Shown in pieces: positions 1-6,334 of a stretch of DNA of 16,070 bases; positions within the stretch are counted from its first letter, which is position 1; each line of letters starts with the position of its first letter. Position numbers and translations under genes: made by a program. The notes below the pieces were generated by a model that saw only the letters and a list, made by a program, of their open reading frames with translations, had not been told where the DNA came from and ran no database searches. Source of the DNA: Planctomycetaceae bacterium UBA2972. Its GTDB lineage: Bacteria > Planctomycetota > Planctomycetia > Pirellulales > Pirellulaceae. The stretch is from the NCBI GenBank assembly GCA_002348315.1, contig DEAW01000003.1, positions 1-16,070 of the forward strand. The letters run 5' to 3'.

Positions 1-603
1 CGGGCCATGCGGATGATGTCGTCGGAACAGCTCAAAGCATTTTCTGTAGCGGAAGTTGCCAAAGAGAAACTAGCTCGTTACGGAAACAGTTCTTTTGGTC
101 GAGGTTGTTTGGTCGCCACGCAGCTCATCAAGGCCGGAGTGCGTTGCGTGGAAGTGACGCTCGGAGGCTGGGATACCCATACTAATAATACAGAGGCACA
201 GCGTAGCCGCATTCAACTGCTCGATCCGGCCATGGCTGCAATGATTGCTGATTTGAAAACGAGTGGGTTGTTGGAAAATACGATCGTGATTTGGGCAGGT
301 GAGTTTGGACGCACTCCGATGCTCAACGCAGCAAGTGGACGCGATCACTGGCCTCACGGATTCTCTGTCGTGCTCGGTGGGGGAGGACTGCGGGGTGGTC
401 AGGTGATTGGTGAAACAAATCCCACTCCGGATATTCGGTCAGAGAACAAGGCTCAGGATGTGGTGAATCCGGTGACGATTGCAGATATTCATGCCACGGT
501 ATTAGAAGCGTTGGGGATCGACTTACATCAGGAATTAGATACTCCGGTTGGCCGACCGATGGCTGTTTCCAAAGGCACGCCGATTGCTCAGTTGATTGGG
601 TAA
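1..603 (+). CDS. DUF1501 family protein, C-terminal part (5' end outside window)
   Basis: This reading frame is open from the first base of the window (codons CGG GCC precede the first ATG at 7), so the true start lies upstream and about 200 C-terminal residues are visible. DUF1501 proteins are planctomycete-rich, usually Tat-exported, and structurally related to the alkaline phosphatase/sulfatase superfamily; their reaction is not established. Visible family motifs are GGWDTHTNN near residue 55, AGEFGRTP near 100, and GRDHWPHGFSVVLGGGG around 112-128. The Asp/His pairs in these motifs would be the metal-site candidates. The protein ends in a conserved-looking tail (PVGRPMAVSKGTPI), so the 3' end is intact. 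It is followed in the same direction by a DUF1080 gene after 92 bases. DUF1501 genes commonly sit just downstream of a PSD1-type gene, so one may lie just left of the window. Family assignment is secure; function is unknown. Confidence 0.9.
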   Translation, partial: RAMRMMSSEQLKAFSVAEVAKEKLARYGNSSFGRGCLVATQLIKAGVRCVEVTLGGWDTHTNNTEAQRSRIQLLDPAMAAMIADLKTSGLLENTIVIWAGEFGRTPMLNAASGRDHWPHGFSVVLGGGGLRGGQVIGETNPTPDIRSENKAQDVVNPVTIADIHATVLEALGIDLHQELDTPVGRPMAVSKGTPIAQLIG

Positions 604-636
604 AGCGGCTGGCGACTCCCACTGAAATTCTCTGAT

Positions 637-670
637 ATACTTACGTTTCTAATACAAACAATGTAAGTAT
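637..670. repeat. AT-rich inverted repeat upstream of the DUF1080 gene
   Basis: ATACTTAC at 637-644 is a perfect reverse complement of GTAAGTAT at 663-670. The stem can extend inward to about 11 pairs (arms 637-647 and 660-670, including one G-T pair) around a 12-base loop. There is no T-run after it, so it is not a typical intrinsic terminator. It lies 25 bases before the DUF1080 start, where an operator or a 5' UTR hairpin would sit. Chance is possible in AT-rich DNA. Confidence 0.45.
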
Positions 671-695
671 CGAATTCTGAAATGGGATTGAAAGA

Positions 696-1553
696 ATGCT
701 CAAGTCAATGATTGCCTGTGGTTGTTTAGTCAGTGTGATGCTCTTCAGTGGGCCTGCTGAAGCCGGAAAAAATAAGTCGAAGATTAAAGGACGCCATCGG
801 ACCGGTTTACCAGGTCAGGGATACGATGACACGTTGAATGTTCCCGGACAAGACTGGGGAGTCCACGACAAAGAGCGTCCTGAGCCCTGGATTATCACGC
901 CTCCAACAGCCAGTACTCAACAACAAGCTGGTACTGCTCCTTCGGATGCGACCGTACTTTTCGATGGTTCGAATCTCGCTCAATGGCAGTCAGACAATGG
1001 TGAAGATGCCCGGTGGAAAATCCAGGATGGTTATATGGAAGTGAATGGGACCGGATCGATCCGGACTCGGGAGTCTTTTGGGAGTTGTCAGCTCCATGTT
1101 GAATTCGCCACCCCAACTGAGATTAAAGGGGATAGCCAGAAGCGTGGAAACAGCGGCGTGATGATTATGGGGAAATACGAAATTCAGGTTTTAGATTCCT
1201 TTGATAATCGTAGTTACTCTGACGGACAGGCTGGAGCGATTTACGGCCAATATCCGCCGCTGGTCAACGCTTCACGTGGGCCCGGACAATGGCAGGTGTT
1301 CGATATCGTGTTTGAAGCCCCAGAGTTTGACGAGCAGGGCGAAGTTGCCAAACCGGCTCATATTACAGTGTTTCATAATGGTGTCGTGGTACACAATCGT
1401 GCTGTGAGTCTCGGACAGGTTGCTCATAAAGATCCACCACAATGGAAAGCTCACGCCGAAAAACTGCCGCTGACGTTGCAGGACCATGGTAATCCAGTCC
1501 GTTTTCGCAATGTGTGGATTCGTCCACTCACCGGTTACGACTCGGACCAGTAA
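696..1553 (+). CDS. Secreted DUF1080 (3-keto-disaccharide hydrolase-like) protein
   Basis: A 285-residue protein with a signal peptide (about residues 1-23, hydrophobic run then AEA) and a basic linker. The DUF1080 domain covers roughly 85-278. Family signatures are LFDGSNLAQW near 88-97, RGNSGVMIMGKYEIQVLDSF at 150-169, AGAIYGQYPP at 179-188, and QDHGNPVRFRNVWIRPL at 262-278. DUF1080 has a concanavalin-like beta-jelly-roll fold, and some members hydrolyse 3-keto sugars after a dehydrogenase step. The N-terminal segment near 42-70 (YDDTLNVPGQ, then a WGVHDKERPEP stretch) is typical of planctomycete secreted members. It is probably periplasmic or extracellular carbohydrate processing, but the substrate cannot be read. 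It lies 92 bases after the DUF1501 gene with an inverted repeat in the gap, and a strong terminator follows, so it ends its transcription unit. The start at 696 gives a correct signal peptide; only weak purine-rich sequence precedes it. Confidence 0.9.
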   Translation: MLKSMIACGCLVSVMLFSGPAEAGKNKSKIKGRHRTGLPGQGYDDTLNVPGQDWGVHDKERPEPWIITPPTASTQQQAGTAPSDATVLFDGSNLAQWQSDNGEDARWKIQDGYMEVNGTGSIRTRESFGSCQLHVEFATPTEIKGDSQKRGNSGVMIMGKYEIQVLDSFDNRSYSDGQAGAIYGQYPPLVNASRGPGQWQVFDIVFEAPEFDEQGEVAKPAHITVFHNGVVVHNRAVSLGQVAHKDPPQWKAHAEKLPLTLQDHGNPVRFRNVWIRPLTGYDSDQ

Positions 1554-1600
1554 GTACTCATTGCTAAAGCTTGAATGCACACGAAGTAATTCCAAACGTC

Positions 1601-1642
1601 GGGTATCACAGTAATCGTTATGTGATGCCCTGCGTTTTTTTT
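1601..1642 (+). terminator. Intrinsic terminator after the DUF1080 gene
   Basis: GGGTATCACA (1601-1610) pairs with TGTGATGCCC (1621-1630) with a single wobble pair around a 10-base loop, and eight consecutive Ts follow at 1635-1642. Flanking AACG (1595-1598) and CGTT (1633-1636) can extend the stem across a small internal loop. It lies about 50 bases after the DUF1080 stop and before the next gene's ribosome site, so it separates the two transcription units. Confidence 0.88.
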
Positions 1643-1683
1643 GTACGATGAAGAGAACGACAGACGAGTCAGGTGTTCCAATC

Positions 1684-1688
1684 AGGAG
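1684..1688 (+). promoter_or_regulatory. Ribosome binding site AGGAG, fixes the start at 1700
   Basis: AGGAG ends 11 bases before the ATG at 1700. The frame is also open from a GTG at 1673, but that codon lies upstream of this site. The ATG at 1700 also places the zinc-ribbon cysteines at the extreme N-terminus, as in related planctomycete proteins. Confidence 0.75.
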
Positions 1689-1699
1689 ATAAAGCGGCA

Positions 1700-2503
1700 A
1701 TGATTTCATTCCGTTGTTTAATGTGTTCAAAAACTGTAACTGCTGACGACAGTGCGCATGGAGAAACGATGGATTGCCCTGATTGTGGCGCATCGTTGAA
1801 AGTTCCGGAACGATCGGTCGAGGCGCCGGCTCCTGTTGTCGACAAAGCAACTTCTCAATCCAAAACGCGATTGACCGATAGTGAAGACGGAGTACGTTCT
1901 AGTGCTAAATCGATCTTCCGGGCCAAGCGAAAAGCACAGACGGAAGCTGAATCTTCAGGTAAGGAATTCGACAGCTCACAATTCGATCAAGACAAATTGC
2001 CTCGCAAGGTTGTCCTGGCATTGTTGTTTGTTTTGGTGCTGGTCATCGGAGTCTATTCCGTTTACGTGATGCAACCGGTTAAACGGTTAGAGTTTACGGA
2101 TGAACAGGCAAATGCATTGTTACAGGGTATGAATACTAAGGACGATTCAAGCGTGACGGCGCTGATGGATGCGTATCTGAATGCTCAGTGTACCTGCACG
2201 GAAATGATGGCTGAAATCCTGCGGTATATCGACTCGGAAGAGAAGCTGGAAGAGGTTTTGGGAGACCTTAAACGGCTTTCACAAATTGCTATGATCAAGA
2301 ATCCTCTTGTCGATGCGATCGATCGTAATAGCCCGAATATGGAGATGTATTCGCTGATGGAAGAATATCAGGGAAGGCAGACCGGAGCCCACGGAAAAAT
2401 GCAGGATGAGGTGCTTCGAATCCAGGGAATTGACGCCACCATGGTGGATCGGCTTAAGGACGAGGTCCGGGCCATTTCCGAATTGCAGATGTTCCAGGGT
2501 TAA
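1700..2503 (+). CDS. Zinc-ribbon, single-pass membrane protein of unknown function
   Basis: A 267-residue protein. Residues 1-36 form a small zinc ribbon with Cys6-x2-Cys9 and Cys26-x2-Cys29 (the second knuckle reads MDCPDCG). A charged, low-complexity linker (about 37-101) follows, then one hydrophobic membrane segment at about 103-124. The C-terminal domain of about 140 residues is largely helical and rich in Glu, Met and Lys, and I do not recognise it. With the ribbon N-terminal and Arg/Lys before the helix, the ribbon is probably cytoplasmic and the C-terminal domain extracytoplasmic. N-terminal zinc ribbons on otherwise unrelated membrane proteins are frequent in Planctomycetes; another occurs in this window at 15759. 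The start at 1700 is supported by an AGGAG site. The gene stands alone between a terminator and ychF. It is a real gene by its domain structure; its role is unknown. Confidence 0.85.
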   Translation: MISFRCLMCSKTVTADDSAHGETMDCPDCGASLKVPERSVEAPAPVVDKATSQSKTRLTDSEDGVRSSAKSIFRAKRKAQTEAESSGKEFDSSQFDQDKLPRKVVLALLFVLVLVIGVYSVYVMQPVKRLEFTDEQANALLQGMNTKDDSSVTALMDAYLNAQCTCTEMMAEILRYIDSEEKLEEVLGDLKRLSQIAMIKNPLVDAIDRNSPNMEMYSLMEEYQGRQTGAHGKMQDEVLRIQGIDATMVDRLKDEVRAISELQMFQG

Positions 2504-2610
2504 ATAATCACGTCGTTGACGATCCGAGTCTCAAATTGATGGGTTAGTCGTTCTTTCAGTCCATGCTCACGTTCAGCGGCGGTATAGCTGTTGTAATTAA
2601 TCTGAACCAT
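2500..2610 (-). CDS. Possible small protein, 36 aa, convergent with the zinc-ribbon gene
   Basis: On the minus strand an ATG at 2610 opens a 36-codon frame ending in TAA at 2502-2500, starting MVQINYNSYTAAEREHG and ending with IVNDVII. The frame is open further upstream to an in-frame TAG about 21 codons before the ATG, and a TTG lies four codons before the ATG. The middle is a charged, helix-like stretch. The stop overlaps the stop of the plus-strand gene by four bases. No convincing ribosome site precedes the ATG. I do not recognise the protein. It could be a genuine small protein, a remnant of a lost gene, or chance; the space before ychF is too short for a larger intact gene. Confidence 0.3.
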   Translation of the reverse strand: MVQINYNSYTAAEREHGLKERLTHQFETRIVNDVII

Positions 2611-2718
2611 ACAAGAGCTCAATGAGATGCGTCGGGATTTCTCAAATGGCTGTCTTGTAGTACGATAAATGACCTATGAATCATCAATATTTCGACGGTT
2701 AAAAGAGTACATCACATC

Positions 2719-3810
2719 ATGGAAGCAGGAATTGTTGGATTACCTAATGTTGGTAAGAGTACGTTATTCAATGCCCTTACGAGTTCTCAGGGAGCTGAAA
2801 GCGCCAATTATCCATTCTGCACGATTGAGCCTAATGAGGGGATCGTCCCCGTACCGGACCCGCGACTGGACATCATCAGCAGCCATATTACGACTCAGAA
2901 AGTCATCCCGGCAATTTTGAAGCTCGTGGATATCGCTGGCATCGTCAAAGGCGCCAGTGAAGGTGAAGGTCTGGGAAATAAATTCCTTAGCCATATTCGC
3001 GAAGTGGATGCCATCTTGCAGGTGGTTCGCTGCTTTGAAGATGACGATGTGATTCACGTGTCGGGGAAAGTGGATCCCATTGATGATATTGAGATCATTG
3101 AAGCGGAACTCATGCTGGCTGACATTCAAACACTTGAGAATGCACTAAATAAGGCCGAACGTACTGCACGCAGCGGGGATAAAGAAGCCAAGGCGACGGT
3201 CGAAGTCGTTCAAAAATGCCTGACCCATTTAGGGGAGGACAAGCCCTTGAGGAGTTTGGGGCTATACGAATCAGAGATCAAATATGTCCACAGCTACGGC
3301 TTATTGACTCTCAAACCAGTACTCTACGTTGCCAATGTTGCCGAGGATGATCTGGCTGGAGAGGCGGAACTGGTTCAACGAGTTCGTCAATATGCGGCGG
3401 AAGTGAATGCCGGTGTCGTTCATGTTTGTGCTCGTCTGGAAGCCGAAATCGCGGAATTGGATGAAGAAGATCAGCAGGAGATGTTAGAGTCGGTGGGCCT
3501 TGCTGAACCATCACTGGCTAGCCTCGCCAGAGAAGCCTACTCGACGCTGGGACTCCAAAGCTACTTTACAGCAGGTGAAAAAGAAGTACGTGCATGGACC
3601 GTGCCGATCGGTGCGACTGCGCCTCAGGCAGCCGGTGTGATTCATACTGACTTTGAACGAGGCTTTATACGAGCTGAGGTTTTTTCATTGGACGATTTGG
3701 TGGAATTAGGTAGTGAGAAAGAGATTCGTACTGCCGGTCGTTTACGAGTGGAGGGTAAGGCTTACGAAATACGGGATGGTGATATCTGCCATTTCCTGTT
3801 TAACGTCTAA
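2719..3810 (+). CDS. ychF: Redox-regulated ATPase YchF (Obg-family P-loop protein)
   Basis: A 363-residue protein, the same length as E. coli YchF. YchF is an Obg/TRAFAC-class P-loop protein that hydrolyses ATP in preference to GTP, binds ribosomes, and influences stress and translation responses in the cytoplasm. The N-terminus carries the P-loop GLPNVGKST (residues 7-15). The G3 region is DIAG (71-74) in KLVDIAGIVKGASEGEG. The usual NKxD motif is replaced by the YchF-type NVAE at 206-209, the change linked to ATP preference. An extended helical segment lies at about 125-170. The C-terminal TGS-like domain (about 280-363) includes HTDFERGFIRAEV. The start at 2719 places the P-loop at the usual distance; the upstream ribosome site is weak (GAG near 2705). 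The gene is monocistronic by position and converges on the next gene with only seven bases between stops. Confidence 0.97.
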   Translation: MEAGIVGLPNVGKSTLFNALTSSQGAESANYPFCTIEPNEGIVPVPDPRLDIISSHITTQKVIPAILKLVDIAGIVKGASEGEGLGNKFLSHIREVDAILQVVRCFEDDDVIHVSGKVDPIDDIEIIEAELMLADIQTLENALNKAERTARSGDKEAKATVEVVQKCLTHLGEDKPLRSLGLYESEIKYVHSYGLLTLKPVLYVANVAEDDLAGEAELVQRVRQYAAEVNAGVVHVCARLEAEIAELDEEDQQEMLESVGLAEPSLASLAREAYSTLGLQSYFTAGEKEVRAWTVPIGATAPQAAGVIHTDFERGFIRAEVFSLDDLVELGSEKEIRTAGRLRVEGKAYEIRDGDICHFLFNV

Positions 3811-3817
3811 CCACTAG

Positions 3818-5632
3818 TTACTTTTTCCAAACGTACCCGAGCTTGAGATTATTGCGTACGTATCCTACGGGGCCTTCTTCTTTATCAAGTCGAACCACGG
3901 TATTGCCTTTGCTGTTTTTCCATTCATAAAGAGCGACGCGATTTGGCCCGGCTTCTGTAGCAACCCAAATCTCTTCACCACCTAACGAGATTTCACGAGT
4001 GCCATCGACGGGGCTCTCTAGAGCATAGAATGCCGGTGCACCAGTATAGCCATCTCGTAGTCTTCCCAATGTCCATCGATAAGTGCCACGACTCGAACTG
4101 CGTGCCAGCGTGACCGGTAACGGCAAGGTAAGGCGAGGGTCTTCCGTGCTGACTTCGTACATGATTTGGTTGTAGTTGTAGCCGGGTGTTGCCTGCTCAT
4201 TACCTGAAAAGGTTGTCGTGTAGGTGCCTTCAAAGAAAATGGATCGGCCACCGTTGTCATTGAAAAGCGGATGCTGTTTGGGATTATAGAAACTGTATTT
4301 GTTGTGCGTGACAATTTTACGTGCATATTTCCAGGGGCCCGTTGGTTCCGGGGCTTCGGCATACCAGATTTCGCCAAGCATGCTGGTTCCCCGGACCTGG
4401 CTGACGATCATGACATACCGTCGTTTGTATTCGTTGTAATACACGCTTCCGTGTTGAGTTCGAATTTGTTTGCCGGAATCAAAATCCACTAATGAATTGG
4501 CAGCTTCGTGCTGTTGGATCTTTTTGGTAGCGATCAATTCGTTAGCGATTTTATCGGTCATTGCAGGTGCTAACGTCGTCCAGCGATATGCCAGTTGCCC
4601 ATTGGCATGACGTCCCACCTGGTAACTGCTACCTGTTGAATTGGCTAAGCACGTGTAGGCCTCATACTCGCGAGGGTTTAACAATGCTTTTGCAGTGGCA
4701 GGGACTCGTACGTCCGGCATGCCACCTGCGAAGTAAAAGTAATCCGTTTCGTCATTACTGTCGTGATAACGCAACGCGTGTCCGCGGGGTATGACACGTT
4801 GGCTATCCGGAAAAGTCATCCGGTGCTCCCAAAGCTGTTGCTCCAGATTGAATTCAGCGACTCCACGCTGAGTGATCGTTAATGGCGCTTTGACTTTCAT
4901 GTAAACGGCAAACAGTCGGTTGGAGCCGTCTTCTTCGAAAGTCTTCATCAGACAGTCAAGCCAGGTTAATCCCTCTCCGGGAAGCCGCGCTGTCTCTTTG
5001 GCGAATCCCTGATCGTTGACAAAGTACTCCAGATCGACGCCCAGCCTGGGATCTAATCCACCGGTATTGATTCGTCGCGAGCGTGCTCCGGATACGTGGA
5101 AATTTCCCAGTGGGTATTTAGCTTGGTTTGTGTCACCCCAAAACCAATAGATGTAGTCGCCGATGGCTTCGGTGAGCACACTGTCACAACCCAGTACATT
5201 ACCTGGAACGTTGTCTTTGATAGGAATTCGCAGGCCTGCCAATTGACTATCACGGTAAATTCCCTGGCCGGTTACTCGATAGTGTCGCTCAGCAATATTA
5301 ATACGCTTAATCTTCAGCTTGACCGTAGTCCCAGGTTGGGTGTTAATTTTGGCACCCCGATACCCGAAGCCGTCCTGAGGGTATTCATAACCATGACTGG
5401 AAATGTGAAAGAAGACTTCCTGATTCATCAGGCCCGGTTCATGAAAGGCAATAACGCCGTTGCTGTCGGTTACAAATTGCCTATCATTGACGGTTTGGAG
5501 CGTTACCAGTGGTACTCCCCGCTGGGTTTGGTCATCAACGATCTTAATTGTTGTATAGCGTGAACTCTGACCCACTGAGATAGTGCAGGGGAGTAACATC
5601 ATTAAACCGAGAATAAAACGTAGACGGATCAT
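3818..5632 (-). CDS. Secreted protein with N-terminal beta-sandwich and propeller-like domain (possibly DUF4185-like)
   Basis: A 604-residue protein with a clear signal peptide (about residues 1-22: MIRLRFILGLMMLLPCTISV then GQS). Residues 26-110 look like a small beta-sandwich of the carboxypeptidase-regulatory type (IKIVDDQTQRGVPLVTLQT, then TDSNGVIAFHEPG). From about 118 the sequence alternates beta strands and turns as in sugar-active propellers. It includes YWFWGDTN at 162-169, HGSVYYNEYKRRYVMIVSQ at 394-412, YAEAPEPTGPW at 424-434 and YNYNQIMYEV at 485-494. These resemble DUF4185/glycosidase-type five-bladed propellers, some of which are now known as arabinan-cleaving enzymes, but I cannot assign catalytic residues. 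It is probably periplasmic or extracellular and may act on carbohydrate. It is transcribed alone, divergently from the symporter pair, and converges with ychF. No ribosome site is visible before the ATG at 5632, which is chosen for its signal peptide. Confidence 0.75.
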   Translation of the reverse strand: MIRLRFILGLMMLLPCTISVGQSSRYTTIKIVDDQTQRGVPLVTLQTVNDRQFVTDSNGVIAFHEPGLMNQEVFFHISSHGYEYPQDGFGYRGAKINTQPGTTVKLKIKRINIAERHYRVTGQGIYRDSQLAGLRIPIKDNVPGNVLGCDSVLTEAIGDYIYWFWGDTNQAKYPLGNFHVSGARSRRINTGGLDPRLGVDLEYFVNDQGFAKETARLPGEGLTWLDCLMKTFEEDGSNRLFAVYMKVKAPLTITQRGVAEFNLEQQLWEHRMTFPDSQRVIPRGHALRYHDSNDETDYFYFAGGMPDVRVPATAKALLNPREYEAYTCLANSTGSSYQVGRHANGQLAYRWTTLAPAMTDKIANELIATKKIQQHEAANSLVDFDSGKQIRTQHGSVYYNEYKRRYVMIVSQVRGTSMLGEIWYAEAPEPTGPWKYARKIVTHNKYSFYNPKQHPLFNDNGGRSIFFEGTYTTTFSGNEQATPGYNYNQIMYEVSTEDPRLTLPLPVTLARSSSRGTYRWTLGRLRDGYTGAPAFYALESPVDGTREISLGGEEIWVATEAGPNRVALYEWKNSKGNTVVRLDKEEGPVGYVRNNLKLGYVWKK

Positions 5633-5666
5633 TGTTGAGGCGTTTGCAAGAGTGTGAAACTGGATG

Positions 5667-5696
5667 TTGATTTTAGCTTACTTCGCACCTTATATT
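5667..5696 (+). promoter_or_regulatory. Candidate sigma-70-type promoter for the membrane protein-symporter pair
   Basis: TTGATT (5667-5672) and TATATT (5691-5696) are separated by 18 bases and match the -35 and -10 consensus at 4/6 and 5/6 positions. The -10 ends about 53 bases before the ATG at 5750, inside the 117-base divergent intergenic region. It is the best-matching promoter in the window, but it is a sequence match only. Confidence 0.5.
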
Positions 5697-5749
5697 CGAC
5701 TGACTGGAATAACTTTCTTTAGAGACCATCCCTCAGGCAAATTGTCACT

Positions 5750-6334
5750 ATGAAATATGCTCCTGTGATTGCTGTTTTGGCGTTGCTTTGGCTGGCGGTG
5801 TTTTGGATTTTCACAACGGATCATCCACCGGATGCGTTGGGGTATCCTCACGTTCGCGCCGAATTGGCTCAGCCCGAAGGCGCCACTAAGACAATGATGT
5901 TTCAGGGAGGGATTGGGCGAGACCGTCATATTCAAGTTTCTTTGGCCGGAATGTTCTTTGGCATCGTCACGTTGACTGGGTTTTCGTTGTTGATTGCCTG
6001 GGGGTGTCGTTCCAGACATGCCAGTCAAGAGATTGCGGCCTTCTTCTGGAATTTAATGGTGATGGTTGCCATCGTCCTGGTGGGAGCATTTTTGACGATG
6101 TGCACAGTCTACCAATCATCCTGGGATCGCCCGTTTGAACCGCACTATCTCGGGCCGTTTCCATTTGGTACGACGTTAATGTTTTTGGGAATCTGTGGAG
6201 TTCCTGTGGGTTTCATTGTTCTATACGTGCTGTTTTATCGAGAGTTCATCCTGCCCACCAGGTCACTGGCTCGATTCAACGAGTTAGTCGCTGCGCGTGA
6301 GTCAGCAGCAGAGAAGGATGACGTTATAGCGTAA
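5750..6334 (+). CDS. Four-helix membrane protein coupled to a sodium:solute symporter
   Basis: A 194-residue integral membrane protein with four predicted helices at about 4-22, 62-84, 96-119 and 141-164. A soluble loop of about 40 residues lies between helices 1 and 2, and a charged C-terminal tail (REFILPTRSLARFNELVAARES) follows helix 4. I do not recognise a named family. Its TAA stop shares one base with the ATG of the downstream symporter (TAATG at 6332-6336), which indicates translational coupling and probably comparable expression. Some SSF transporters have a small membrane partner encoded directly upstream (for example YhdT with PanF, or DUF485 with ActP), so an accessory or stabilising subunit is a reasonable inference, although this protein is larger. 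No strong ribosome site precedes the ATG at 5750; a candidate promoter lies at 5667-5696. Confidence 0.8.
   Translation: MKYAPVIAVLALLWLAVFWIFTTDHPPDALGYPHVRAELAQPEGATKTMMFQGGIGRDRHIQVSLAGMFFGIVTLTGFSLLIAWGCRSRHASQEIAAFFWNLMVMVAIVLVGAFLTMCTVYQSSWDRPFEPHYLGPFPFGTTLMFLGICGVPVGFIVLYVLFYREFILPTRSLARFNELVAARESAAEKDDVIA

Noticed and set aside
1673..1699. GTG start for the zinc-ribbon gene
   Set aside because: It lies upstream of the AGGAG site and would push the ribbon away from the N-terminus.
1272..1850. 192-codon minus-strand frame spanning the end of DUF1080 and the start of the zinc-ribbon gene
   Set aside because: It crosses a strong plus-strand terminator and two well-supported genes, and has no domain-like sequence.
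2504..2718. tRNA or small RNA gene in the longest gap
   Set aside because: No cloverleaf, TTC-type loop or terminator hairpin could be seen; only the small minus-strand frame stands out.
5096..5563. 155-codon plus-strand frame within the secreted propeller gene
   Set aside because: It is fully antisense to a gene with a signal peptide and coherent domains, and its translation shows no recognisable motif.
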